Source of the DNA: Bin5 sp022827195
GTDB taxonomy: Bacteria; Chloroflexota; Anaerolineae; Caldilineales; Caldilineaceae
Direction of reading: 5' to 3'
Length of the DNA stretch: 64,000 nucleotides
Assembly: GCA_965208275.1 (NCBI GenBank)
Contig: OZ242331.1
Coordinates: forward strand, 4,216,001 to 4,280,000
Part shown: piece by piece, positions 24,956-33,249 of the stretch
How the letters are laid out: the number at the start of each line of letters is the position of its first letter
Numbering within the stretch: the first letter of the stretch is position 1
The notes under the pieces: generated by a model
The model's input: only the letters and a program-made list of their open reading frames with translations
What the model was told of the DNA's origin: nothing
Database searches by the model: none
Translations under genes and position numbers: made by a program

Positions 24956-27256
24956 TTAGGACGGGTTTGCGAAATCCAATGTCCGCTGAACAAAACTTAA
25001 GAGCTCTGTGGCGTTGATCATCTGGTTCTGCCAAGCTGGATTTGTGTCGTGATGGAACCGGTTGCCATATTCTACTATGTTTTCCAGTTCTTGAGTCTTG
25101 TATTCATTCAAGACCTGATCCGAACGGCAGGCTTTTTGGTGACAATGATTGAGAAACTGCCCCAGCAGCCCTCCGGGCCGGTAGATGCCGGGAAAAGTAA
25201 CTCTGAGAAAACCTTCCAAGTAGGGGCGGATTGATTCGGCCACCTGCCTTGTGTCTCCTAACTGATTGTCGGCGTATTGCTGCAATATCTCGTGCCGCCG
25301 ATCGTGTTCGGTGATTGCGTCCTGGCTCACATGCCATTCTCGGATGGTGGATTGAGTCCCGGCTTGGCTTATCTCCAGGGAGCTGAGTTCATTGCGGTCG
25401 GCATGATTCCAAATGTCACAGAGAAAACGTCTGTTGTGCGACAGGACGATTACCTGTCGAACGCGTCGCGACAGATTGCGCACTTCTTGAACTGTTGTGA
25501 GAGAGCGGTGGTCGTCTAGGCTGGAAATTGGGTCGTCTAGGACGACTACAGTGTCGGCGAGATTGGGGTTCTGGTCGAGCGAAGAGAAGAAGAGAGCAAG
25601 GGCAAGTGCGTTTCGGTCCCCGGAGCTGAGGGAAGTGCCGAATGACGGCTTTCCCGGAGAAGTGTCCGCTCTCTTGACGGCGATTGACCCATTGCTAATG
25701 ACGAGGTTGTATGTGCAGGTCGATCCCGTCCCGCCTCTGATGTTGGTGGGTTCCAATCTGTCGATAATGAAGCCTGCATTGAATTTCCGGAGGTAGCTGT
25801 TGACACCTTCTTGTAACTTCGGGAAAACGTCTTCCCGATACTCGGCAAGCTTTCTCGTAGCCTCACTTCTATTCGCCTCTGTTTTCTCCTTAGCATTCTT
25901 CTCCTGGATGTAATCCTCGCAAAGTTGAGCGATTTCAGGGGAGAAGCGGGCTTTGGTTGCCTTGAGCCTGTCCAACTTGGTTTGAAGGTCATTTGTCACG
26001 GCCACTTCCGCCTGTCTCTTGACTTGGTCGATGGCTTGGTTGGAAACGGCAAGCCCTTCGTTGAACTGCTCAACCTTGCGCCGGTGTGCGTCATGGGAAT
26101 CAAGGGCCTTCTGCGTTTGGTCGTCAAGTACCAGCGGATCCAATGGCGCGGCCTGTTTGGCCTTCAGCAGCCCGGCCACTCTGTCGCTCGCGGCCTGCCA
26201 ATTCAGGGCTATGGCCGCTGTGTCTATGTCGAGCTCCGGCAGATCGACGTATTCTGCCCAAAACTGTGCCGTCACCCTGGCATTGCCTACGGATCGTTCG
26301 AATGCTGCGTGGGCACTACTTGTATGGGCCCGGTCTATTCGGTCGGCCATGCCAGCTACTTCCTGCTTGAGCCGAGCATAACGCTCGCTAAAATAGGTGC
26401 GATAATGGACGATTAGATCCAATCCTTGCAGGGACTGTCCGCAGAAAGGGCAGTTTCGATCATTATCTGCCTCGACACGCCTGAAACCCTCGTCGACCCA
26501 TGCCTCGCCACCTTCGCCCAGAGATTGCAGGTGCTCCTGGACCTTAACCTCAGCCTCCTTTTCTAGGTCCGGCAAATCGGTCTGAAGCGTTTGTCTGATG
26601 GCCTCGATGTCAAACTCCGGCAATGCGATTTGTTCGAAAGGAGGTCTGGTATGTACGGCCTCATGGTCGAGGGCGGCCTTCAAAGTGCGGATGGCAGCTT
26701 CTATATCATTGTCGATGTCCGGCAGTTCTTGCAGGTCGCAGAATCCTTCCACGGAGAGCTCGCCACGCAGATGCTGAGAAATCTCATTGGATTTGTCTCT
26801 CAATTCCTTGTTATGTTGTTCAATGCGTTCTCCCAGCTCACGCCGCTCGCGGACAAGCGCGACGCCTTGGCTGCCTAGGATCAGTTCATGGAGGTTTTGC
26901 CTGTGTTGAGTTCCCACGTTTAGGCCGGAGTGGACATTTTCGTCGACAAAGAGATCATCAAATATTTCTAACTCGGGCAGCGATTGATTCCAGGCGTGGT
27001 TTTGATAAACCAGAGCTGGCAGTTGGTCATAGCGTTCCAGGACTACATGGGGAGGGCTTTGCGAACCGAACCTGTGGCGTTCGTCGATTGGCAGCGGGTC
27101 GCTCTTTGCCAGCGAGCGCAAAACGGCAGCGAGTGTGGTCTTACCGCGTCCATTTTCCGCGTGAAAGAGCGTCAATCGCTCGAGGTTAAGGGATGCGGGG
27201 GGACTAACAGAGTCGAAGGTGCCGATATTTCGGAGCAGATTGATACGTTTGATCAT
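24956..27256 (-). CDS. AAA_13 / RloC-PrrC-type ABC ATPase
   Basis: A 766-residue SMC/Rad50-like ATPase. The Walker A motif is ENGRGKTTLAAV near residue 36. A long coiled-coil region contains a CxxC hook (CPFCGQ, about residue 268), and an ABC signature GTSLSSGDRNALALALF and Walker B VVVLDDPISSLDD lie around residues 545-580. This layout fits PF13166, the family of PrrC/RloC anticodon nucleases and other DNA-damage or phage-responsive ATPases. I cannot identify a separate C-terminal tRNA nuclease triad with confidence; the tail (NRFHHDTNPAW) is the usual AAA_13 end. It is probably a defence gene; with the EVE-like gene it makes up the inserted segment. Confidence 0.82.
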   Translation of the reverse strand: MIKRINLLRNIGTFDSVSPPASLNLERLTLFHAENGRGKTTLAAVLRSLAKSDPLPIDERHRFGSQSPPHVVLERYDQLPALVYQNHAWNQSLPELEIFDDLFVDENVHSGLNVGTQHRQNLHELILGSQGVALVRERRELGERIEQHNKELRDKSNEISQHLRGELSVEGFCDLQELPDIDNDIEAAIRTLKAALDHEAVHTRPPFEQIALPEFDIEAIRQTLQTDLPDLEKEAEVKVQEHLQSLGEGGEAWVDEGFRRVEADNDRNCPFCGQSLQGLDLIVHYRTYFSERYARLKQEVAGMADRIDRAHTSSAHAAFERSVGNARVTAQFWAEYVDLPELDIDTAAIALNWQAASDRVAGLLKAKQAAPLDPLVLDDQTQKALDSHDAHRRKVEQFNEGLAVSNQAIDQVKRQAEVAVTNDLQTKLDRLKATKARFSPEIAQLCEDYIQEKNAKEKTEANRSEATRKLAEYREDVFPKLQEGVNSYLRKFNAGFIIDRLEPTNIRGGTGSTCTYNLVISNGSIAVKRADTSPGKPSFGTSLSSGDRNALALALFFSSLDQNPNLADTVVVLDDPISSLDDHRSLTTVQEVRNLSRRVRQVIVLSHNRRFLCDIWNHADRNELSSLEISQAGTQSTIREWHVSQDAITEHDRRHEILQQYADNQLGDTRQVAESIRPYLEGFLRVTFPGIYRPGGLLGQFLNHCHQKACRSDQVLNEYKTQELENIVEYGNRFHHDTNPAWQNQMINATELLSFVQRTLDFANPS

Positions 27257-27399
27257 CTGTCAAACTTCCTGATTTGATTTAGCTGGGCAGAGAATAGCCA
27301 TGGGAAAGGTCTCATTCGTCTGGATTGGCGTGAAACTGCCGTTACCTACTTTGATCAATGACCGCGGATTCTGCATACACCCGTGCCTTGCAGACAAAG

Positions 27400-27421
27400 A
27401 GGCCGCCAAGATTGGCGGCCT
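27400..27421 (-). terminator. Probable terminator hairpin
   Basis: A perfect 9-bp stem (aggccgcca / tggcggcct) with a 4-nt loop is followed on the minus strand by ctctttgtct. It lies ~135 bp after the stop of the membrane protein at 27555-27968. The T run is weak. Confidence 0.5.
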
Positions 27422-27554
27422 TGAGCATAGACGCTGAGAATTGGATTTGGTAAATCTGCGTTTCCCGATGCGCCCGCTGCGGACCGTTCAAATGCGCCAC
27501 TGTTTCGCGATTTACGCGCGTAAAGGCTGACGACAAACTGAATTCACTTCAGGG

Positions 27555-27968
27555 TCAAGCTGGTGAGCTACCCACGATCAGGCGGCGACCGGTGGGACCC
27601 AGGAGCAAGGGGAGAGAGATAGCAATGATAGCCCAGAGCCATAGATGCGTCGTCGCCGGGTCGGAAAATTGGAACCCGATCCAATTCCAGAGAAGGGCAT
27701 GGAGCAGGGCAATTCCTCCGTACAAAATGACATTCGCTTCGAAGTAGTCCCTGGTCAGGCCGGTAGCGGCAGAGCTATCATGGCGTCGCTTCCTGTCGAA
27801 GGCAACAAATACCGCTACGAGCACACCCAAGACCATTATCGGATCCAGCACGCGCCAGATTACCAGACCCGCGCCCTCCAATTGGGGGTCGTACAGCTGT
27901 GTGGCAATGAACAGGACCCAGACCACCATAGCCAGGAGCTGCAGTGCGATTCCCAGTGCTTTCCTCAC
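27555..27968 (-). CDS. Four-helix hypothetical membrane protein
   Basis: A 137-residue protein with four predicted TM segments: ALQLLAMVVWVLFIATQL, LDPIMVLGVLVAVFVAF, NVILYGGIALLHALLWNW and LWLWAIIAISLPLLLGP. The loops are short and contain no catalytic motif. The family is unknown to me. It starts MRKALGIA with aggag upstream (reverse strand of 27969-27980). It lies inside the accessory segment between the ATPase and the Cas4-like gene, and may or may not belong to the defence island. Confidence 0.7.
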   Translation of the reverse strand: MRKALGIALQLLAMVVWVLFIATQLYDPQLEGAGLVIWRVLDPIMVLGVLVAVFVAFDRKRRHDSSAATGLTRDYFEANVILYGGIALLHALLWNWIGFQFSDPATTHLWLWAIIAISLPLLLGPTGRRLIVGSSPA

Positions 27969-28229
27969 GGAACTCCTCCTTGTCTATGCGAGATTCAGGC
28001 GTTTCCTCCGAATGGGCCAGCGAAAGACCGAACTGATCGAAGTCCAACTGTAACTGTCCCCTTTATCACAATATCTGGGAAGATTCAACTGTATGAATCG
28101 CAATTCGCTTATGATATCAAGCGCTTCCTCATGCCGAGACCGCGCGCGTGACCCCGGCGAGCAGGCTGCCTGAAGAGGCATGGTATCATAGGGGACCGAC
28201 ACATAGAAACGAAGGGTTTGACACGCCTG

Positions 28230-28484
28230 ATGCCCAAAGACCGTTCCTACGTCCGTGCCAGCGATATCGCCGCCTGGAGCTTTTGTCAGCGCGCGTGGTG
28301 GCTGGCGCGTGTGCAGAAGGCGGCGCATGAACGCCCGCAGCAGCTGGATTGGGGCGAACAGGAGCACGCGGCACATGGACGGGTTACTGCGCGGGTGCTG
28401 TGGTTGCAGAAGGGCGGAATGGCGCTGCTGGCCGGCGGGTTGATTCTGCTGGGCGTGGCGCTGCTGGTGCAGTTCCTACTGTAG
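28230..28484 (+). CDS. Small Cas4-like N-terminal domain protein with a C-terminal TM helix
   Basis: An ~84-residue protein. The first half (RSYVRASDIAAWSFCQRAWWL) looks like the N-terminal segment of Cas4/PD-(D/E)XK proteins, where the Cys binds an Fe-S cluster and the SDI/W...C.RAWW pattern is typical. None of the nuclease core follows. Instead there is AAHGRVTARVLWLQKG and one TM helix (MALLAGGLILLGVALLVQ). It is therefore probably not a nuclease. A piece of its 5' end is duplicated at 24611. In the ancestral arrangement it probably followed the translin gene. Confidence 0.65.
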   Translation: MPKDRSYVRASDIAAWSFCQRAWWLARVQKAAHERPQQLDWGEQEHAAHGRVTARVLWLQKGGMALLAGGLILLGVALLVQFLL

Positions 28485-28510
28485 CGAAAAGAACGGGTTG
28501 CAAGAGGTTT

Positions 28511-28543
28511 GAAAGCCGGCGGCCTTCCTATCCGCCGGCTTTC
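28511..28543. terminator. Bidirectional terminator between converging genes
   Basis: A perfect 12-bp stem (gaaagccggcgg / ccgccggctttc) with a 9-nt loop lies between the Cas4-like gene (plus strand) and the pyrophosphatase gene (minus strand). On the plus strand it is followed by tgttttgac; it can serve both transcripts. Confidence 0.8.
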
Positions 28544-28552
28544 TGTTTTGAC

Positions 28553-30598
28553 TCAGAAAATACTCAGCAGGCCGGCGCCGAACTCGCTGGCAAAGACGAG
28601 ACTGACGATACTCATCAGCTTGATCAGGATGTTGAGGGAGGGGCCGCTGGTGTCCTTGAAAGGGTCGCCGACGGTGTCGCCGACGACCGCGGCCTTGTGC
28701 GCGTCGGAGCCTTTGCCGCCCATGACGCCGGTCTCGATCCACTTTTTGGCGTTGTCCCAGGCGCCGCCAGAGTTGGCCATCATCACGGCGAGCATGAAGC
28801 CGGAGACGATGGCGCCGATCAGCATGCCGGCGAGGGCCTGCGCGCCGAGGAGAAAGCCGATGAGCAGCGGCACGACAACCGCGAGCGCGCCGGGGATGAT
28901 CATCTCGCGCAGTGCGCTCTGCGTGCTGATGGCGACGCAGGCCTTGTAGTCCGGCTTGGTCGTGCGCTCCATGATGCCGGGGATCTCGGCGAACTGTCGC
29001 CGTACTTCCAGCACAATTTCATAGGCGGCCTTGCCCACCGCCGTCATCGTCAACGAGGCGAAGAGGTAGGGCAGCATGGCGCCGACCAGCATGCCGGGAA
29101 TCATCGAGGAGTCCAGCAGGTCGAGCGAGTCGATGTTGGCGGCCTGGACGTAGGCGGCCATGAGCGCGAGCGCGGTGAGGACGGCCGAGCCGATGGCGAA
29201 GCCCTTGCCGGTGGCTGCGGTGGTGTTGCCGAGGCTGTCGAGCGCGTCGGTGCGGTCGCGCACTTCGTCGGGCAGGTCGCTCATCTCGGCGATGCCACCG
29301 GCGTTGTCGGCGACGGGTCCGTAGGCGTCGGTGGCGAGCGTGATGCCGAGTGTGCTGAGCATGCCGACGCCGGCGAGGGCGACGGCGAAGAGGCCGTTGT
29401 CGCCGCCGAGCCAGAGCGCAAGCATGATGGCGACGGCGACGATCAGGACGGGCGGGAGGGTGCTGTTCATGCCGACGGCCAGCCCTTCGATGATGAGGGT
29501 GGCGGAGCCGGTCTCGGCCTTCTGGGCGATGCCTTGGGTCGGCTTTTCGGTGTAGCTGGTGAAATATTCGGTGAACCAGCCGATGCCATTGCCGGCGACG
29601 AGGCCGACGAGCACGACGGCGAAAAGGCTCCAGCTGACGCCGGTATAGAGGACCACGCCGGCGGTGAGGACAAGGACGAGCACGGAGGCGCTGTAGATGG
29701 CGCGGCGCAGCACGCCGAGCAGGTCCTCCTGCGACGCGCCCTCCTGGGCGCGCACGAGGAAGGTGCCGATGAGGGCAGCGATGACACCGACGCCGGCGAC
29801 GAGGAAGGGTAGGATGATGCCGGCGCCGTTGGCGACGACCGCGCCGAGCGTGGCCGCGGCGATGATCGAGCCGCTGTAGCTCTCGAAGAGGTCGGCGCCC
29901 ATGCCGGCGACATCGCCGACGTTGTCGCCCACGTTGTCGGCGATGACCGCGGGGTTGCGCGGGTCGTCCTCGGGGATGCCCTGCTCGACCTTGCCGACGA
30001 GGTCGGCGCCGACGTCGGCGGCCTTGGTGTAGATGCCGCCGCCGACACGGGCGAAGAGGGCGATCGAGCTGGCGCCGAAGCCGAAGCCGGTGATGTAGCG
30101 CATGTCGCCGTCAAAAAGGAAGTAGAGGATAGTCATGCCGAGCAGGCTGAAGCTGACGACGGCCATGCCCATGATCGAGCCGCTGCTGAAGGCGACGCGC
30201 AGGCCGTCATCGAGGCTTTTGCTGGCGGCGGCGGTGGTGCGGACGTTGGCGCGCACGGCAATGAACATGCCGAGGTAGCCGGCCGCGCCGGAGGCGATGG
30301 CGCCAAGGACGAAGCTGAGCGCGGTCTGCCAGGCGAGGAAGACGGCGATGATGGCGGCGACGACGACGACGAACCCGCCGAGGAAGGTGTACTCGCGGTT
30401 GAGGAATGCGGCTGCGCCTTCTTGGATGGCGGCGGCGATCTCCTGCATGACCTGGTTGCCGTTGTCCATAGCGAGGACGCGGCGCGTCTGCACGAGGAGA
30501 TAGATGAGGCCGAGCAGGGCGATTACGAGGGCGAAAGTGATCGCGGGCGTGTCGGCAACTGTCTGCATAAGGCGAAGCGGCAGCGCGTGCAACAACAT
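28553..30598 (-). CDS. hppA: Membrane-bound ion-translocating inorganic pyrophosphatase
   Basis: A ~681-residue, multi-spanning pyrophosphatase that couples PPi hydrolysis to H+ or Na+ transport. The substrate-binding motif GGGIYTKAADVGADLVGK and the DNVGDNVGDVAGMGADL loop are intact, as is a second acidic motif (ATDAYGPVADNAGGIAEM). GNTTAATGKGFAIGSA carries Ala where K+-independent enzymes have Lys, which points to the K+-dependent class. The ion pumped is not decided by what I can see. The start at 30598 (MLLHALPLRL) has ggagg upstream. Confidence 0.96.
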   Translation of the reverse strand: MLLHALPLRLMQTVADTPAITFALVIALLGLIYLLVQTRRVLAMDNGNQVMQEIAAAIQEGAAAFLNREYTFLGGFVVVVAAIIAVFLAWQTALSFVLGAIASGAAGYLGMFIAVRANVRTTAAASKSLDDGLRVAFSSGSIMGMAVVSFSLLGMTILYFLFDGDMRYITGFGFGASSIALFARVGGGIYTKAADVGADLVGKVEQGIPEDDPRNPAVIADNVGDNVGDVAGMGADLFESYSGSIIAAATLGAVVANGAGIILPFLVAGVGVIAALIGTFLVRAQEGASQEDLLGVLRRAIYSASVLVLVLTAGVVLYTGVSWSLFAVVLVGLVAGNGIGWFTEYFTSYTEKPTQGIAQKAETGSATLIIEGLAVGMNSTLPPVLIVAVAIMLALWLGGDNGLFAVALAGVGMLSTLGITLATDAYGPVADNAGGIAEMSDLPDEVRDRTDALDSLGNTTAATGKGFAIGSAVLTALALMAAYVQAANIDSLDLLDSSMIPGMLVGAMLPYLFASLTMTAVGKAAYEIVLEVRRQFAEIPGIMERTTKPDYKACVAISTQSALREMIIPGALAVVVPLLIGFLLGAQALAGMLIGAIVSGFMLAVMMANSGGAWDNAKKWIETGVMGGKGSDAHKAAVVGDTVGDPFKDTSGPSLNILIKLMSIVSLVFASEFGAGLLSIF

Positions 30599-30813
30599 CG
30601 AGAAATCCTCCGGGTAGCGGCCGGTGGCCGGTGGCTGGTACAACCTGTAAACCAATTTAGTTTACCGCCTTTCGCCTAGTGGAAAAAATCGGCGAAGTGC
30701 GTTATTTTGGTCAGGATTGCGGTTGTCATTATGATCACAGTGAGAGACTTTCTCATGGCTGAAGGCCGCCGGGCGCATTCGCGGCGGTAACCAGTTACGG
30801 ACAGGGGAGATTG

Positions 30814-31611
30814 ATGGCTGAACAGACGGTTTCCGAGCTGCTGGACCTGAGCGGAAAGGTGGCGATTGTAACCGGCGCAGCCGGCTGGCTGGGCGCGGCG
30901 ATGAGCCGCGGGCTGGCGGAGGCGGGTGCGACGGTGGCGGTGACGAGCCGCGATGGGGCGCGGGCGGAGGCCTTTGCCGCAACGTTGCCCGGCGGCGGCC
31001 ATGCCGGTTTCGGGCTGGCGCAGGACGAGAGCGAGGCGCTCCCGGCGTTTGTGGAGGCGGTGGTTGCACGGCTGGGGCAGGTGGACGTGCTGGTGAACAA
31101 CGCGTACGGCGGCACTGCGCCGAGCATCGACACGGCGAGCGCGGCGGATTTCAACCGGGCCTATCACACCGGTGTGACCGGCTATTTTCTGCTGGCGCGC
31201 GAGGTGGTGCGCCATCTGCGCGGGCGCGGCGCGGGCGGTTCGATCATCAACATCGCGAGCATGTACGGGGTGGTTGCGAGCTACCCGGAGGCGTACACCG
31301 GTTTCGAAATGAACAGCCCGCCAAACTATCACGGGCTGAAGGGCGGGCTGATCCACCTGACGCGTCACCTGGCGGCCTACTGGGCGCAGGACGGCGTGCG
31401 GGTGAATGCGATCAGCCCAGGGCCTTTTCCGTCACAGAATGTGCGGGAAGCGGAGCCGGCGTTTGTTGAACGGCTGGCTGAGCGGGTGCCGATGAAGCGC
31501 ATGGGCGAGCCGGAGGAGTTGAAGGGGATCGTGGTGCTGCTGGCGAGCGAGGGCAGCAGCTACATCACCGGGCAGAATATTTTGGTGGACGGCGGCTGGA
31601 CGGCGTGGTAG
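30814..31611 (+). CDS. SDR family oxidoreductase
   Basis: A classical short-chain dehydrogenase of 265 residues. Cofactor motif TGAAGWLGAAM, NNA motif VLVNNAYGG, catalytic Ser in NIASMYGVV and the Y/K pair in NYHGLKGGLI. The C-terminus has the usual SSYITGQNILVDGGWT. The substrate is unknown; gluconate-5-dehydrogenase-like and 3-ketoacyl reductase-like members look like this. An agggga site precedes the ATG at 30814. It is followed by a DSD1-type gene on the same strand. Confidence 0.92.
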   Translation: MAEQTVSELLDLSGKVAIVTGAAGWLGAAMSRGLAEAGATVAVTSRDGARAEAFAATLPGGGHAGFGLAQDESEALPAFVEAVVARLGQVDVLVNNAYGGTAPSIDTASAADFNRAYHTGVTGYFLLAREVVRHLRGRGAGGSIINIASMYGVVASYPEAYTGFEMNSPPNYHGLKGGLIHLTRHLAAYWAQDGVRVNAISPGPFPSQNVREAEPAFVERLAERVPMKRMGEPEELKGIVVLLASEGSSYITGQNILVDGGWTAW

Positions 31612-31612
31612 G

Positions 31613-31660
31613 AGGTCAGTGGCCGGTTGCCAGTGGCTGGTGGAAAGTGGACTGCACTGG
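31613..31660. repeat. Degenerate cagtggc-type intergenic repeat
   Basis: Imperfect copies of cagtggc/ccagtggctgg (gtcagtggccggttgccagt and so on) fill the gap after the SDR gene. They are related to the block at 22392-22446. Non-coding. Confidence 0.6.
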
Positions 31661-31713
31661 TAGGGAGAACCAGAAACAACCAACGCGGAATAATAGAAAT
31701 GTGAGGCATTTTC

Positions 31714-32802
31714 ATGACTGAGATCGGACGGGCGAAGGAGCTGCTGGATACGCCGACGCTGTGGGTGGACCTTGATATTCTGGATGCGAACATCGCGTTG
31801 CTGATGGGGGATTTCCGGGCGGCGGGGGTGAACTGGCGGCCGCATACGAAGGGGATAAAGATACCGGCGATCGCGCATAAGATGATCAATGCCGGTGCGA
31901 TCGGAGTGACGTGCGCCAAGGTGGGCGAGGCCGAGGTGATGGCTGCGGCCGGCGTGACCGACATTCTTATTGCCAACCAGGTGGTGGGGCCGCAGAAGTA
32001 CGCGCGGCTGGCCGCGCTGCAGCGGCACGCGGATGTGAAGATCGCGGTCGACAACACGGCGACGCTGGACGAGCTGAGCGCGGCCGCGCTGGAGATCGAC
32101 GTCGAGATTCCTGTCCTGGTAGAGCTGAATGTGGGGATGAACCGGGCCGGCGTTGCACCGGGCAGTGCGGCGGTGGCGCTGGCGGGGAAGGTCCACGAGC
32201 AGGACGGGCTGCGGCTTGCGGGGCTGATGGCGTGGGAGGGGCATACGCTGTCGGTGGAGGATGCGGAGGAGCGGGCGGAGGCGATCAAGCATTCGATTGG
32301 GCAGCTGGCCGGTTCGGTGGAGTCGTGCCGGGAGGCGGGGCTGCCGGTGGAGATCGTGAGCTGCGGCGGCAGCGGCACGATAAACGTGACGATGCACCAG
32401 CCGGAGGTGACCGAGATCCAGGCCGGGGGCGCGATCTTCGGCGACGCCACCTACCAGATGTGGGGCGTGCCGACGGACCCGGCGCTGTTCGGGCAGGTGG
32501 TGGTGACGAGCCGCCCGGCGCCGGACCGGATCGTTACCGACGCGGGGTTCAAGACGCTGCCGGGCGCGGAGCGTCAGCCGCTGCCGGTGGCGCTGGAAAA
32601 CGTGGTCAACATCTCGCCCTCGGCGGAGCACGGGGTGATCACGCTGTCGGCGCCGAACGAGAGCGTAGAGGTGGGCGACGTGCTGGATTTCATCGTCGGC
32701 TACGGCGACGCGACGGTCTTCCTGCACGATGCGCTGTACGGCGTGCGCAAGGGCGTTGTGGAGACGGTGTGGTCGATCAGCGGGCGGGGGAAACTACGAT
32801 AG
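31714..32802 (+). CDS. DSD1 / D-threonine aldolase-like fold-type III PLP enzyme
   Basis: A 362-residue alanine-racemase-fold PLP enzyme. The PLP lysine is in WRPHTKGIKIPAIA, near the N-terminus as expected. The Zn/Mn-site EHG motif (SPSAEHGVITL) and the second domain of D-threonine aldolase / D-serine dehydratase relatives are present at the C-terminus. Candidate reactions are D-threonine aldolase or D-hydroxyamino-acid dehydratase; sequence does not decide. The start ATG lies at 31714. The SDR upstream could act in the same catabolic route, which is inference. Confidence 0.88.
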   Translation: MTEIGRAKELLDTPTLWVDLDILDANIALLMGDFRAAGVNWRPHTKGIKIPAIAHKMINAGAIGVTCAKVGEAEVMAAAGVTDILIANQVVGPQKYARLAALQRHADVKIAVDNTATLDELSAAALEIDVEIPVLVELNVGMNRAGVAPGSAAVALAGKVHEQDGLRLAGLMAWEGHTLSVEDAEERAEAIKHSIGQLAGSVESCREAGLPVEIVSCGGSGTINVTMHQPEVTEIQAGGAIFGDATYQMWGVPTDPALFGQVVVTSRPAPDRIVTDAGFKTLPGAERQPLPVALENVVNISPSAEHGVITLSAPNESVEVGDVLDFIVGYGDATVFLHDALYGVRKGVVETVWSISGRGKLR

Positions 32803-32891
32803 GGGATAATGAACAGAGAGTAGGGGATAGGGGAAATTCCTAGCCGGCGATGATGACTGTGCCGCTGTACGGGTACGCCTGAGGTGCAACG

Positions 32892-33185
32892 ATGAGATCA
32901 GCGAAAGAGATTCTCTCTATTCTAGATCATAGGAGGCCTGAACTCGAGCGTCGCTTCGGCGTACGGCGGATCGGGCTTTACGGGTCGTATGCGCAAGGCA
33001 GGCAGACCGAACAGAGTGACATCGATCTTGTGGTGGAACTGAAGGAGCCGAAGTTCGACGCCCTGGCCGGGCTATACATCAATATGGAGCAGGTTCTGGG
33101 AAGCGAAGTGGATATCCGGCGGCTCAGCAAAAGGATAGACACTCCCTTTATGCGACGAATCGAGAGGGAGACGTTGTTCGTATGA
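32892..33185 (+). CDS. MNT-type nucleotidyltransferase domain protein
   Basis: A 97-residue minimal nucleotidyltransferase with the signature LYGSYAQGRQTEQSDIDLVV and a third acidic strand SEVDIRRL. It resembles MntA antitoxins of HEPN/MNT systems. The following ~60 bp carry no HEPN gene, and the M20 peptidase begins at 33250, so it appears to have lost or never had a partner here. Compare the unrelated MNT gene at 7620. Confidence 0.82.
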   Translation: MRSAKEILSILDHRRPELERRFGVRRIGLYGSYAQGRQTEQSDIDLVVELKEPKFDALAGLYINMEQVLGSEVDIRRLSKRIDTPFMRRIERETLFV

Positions 33186-33249
33186 ATGAGGCCATCTGGG
33201 AAAGCAAAAGGCCGCGGCGCTGGATGAGTGGAAATGAAAGAGGACAGCC

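Noticed and set aside
27342..27536. Minus-strand 64-codon frame (RVNRETVAHLNGPQRAHRET)
   Set aside because: It looks somewhat protein-like, but has no upstream ribosome site, lacks a recognisable family and contains the terminator hairpin. It may be a relic.
28349..29812. Long plus-strand open frame opposite the pyrophosphatase gene
   Set aside because: Its composition (long runs of Asp, Gly, Glu, Ala, Val) is what the complementary strand of a high-GC gene gives. The minus-strand frame is an unmistakable HppA.
32892..33249. HEPN/MNT toxin-antitoxin pair
   Set aside because: Only the MNT gene is present; the 60 bp after it contains no HEPN frame, and the M20 gene begins directly.
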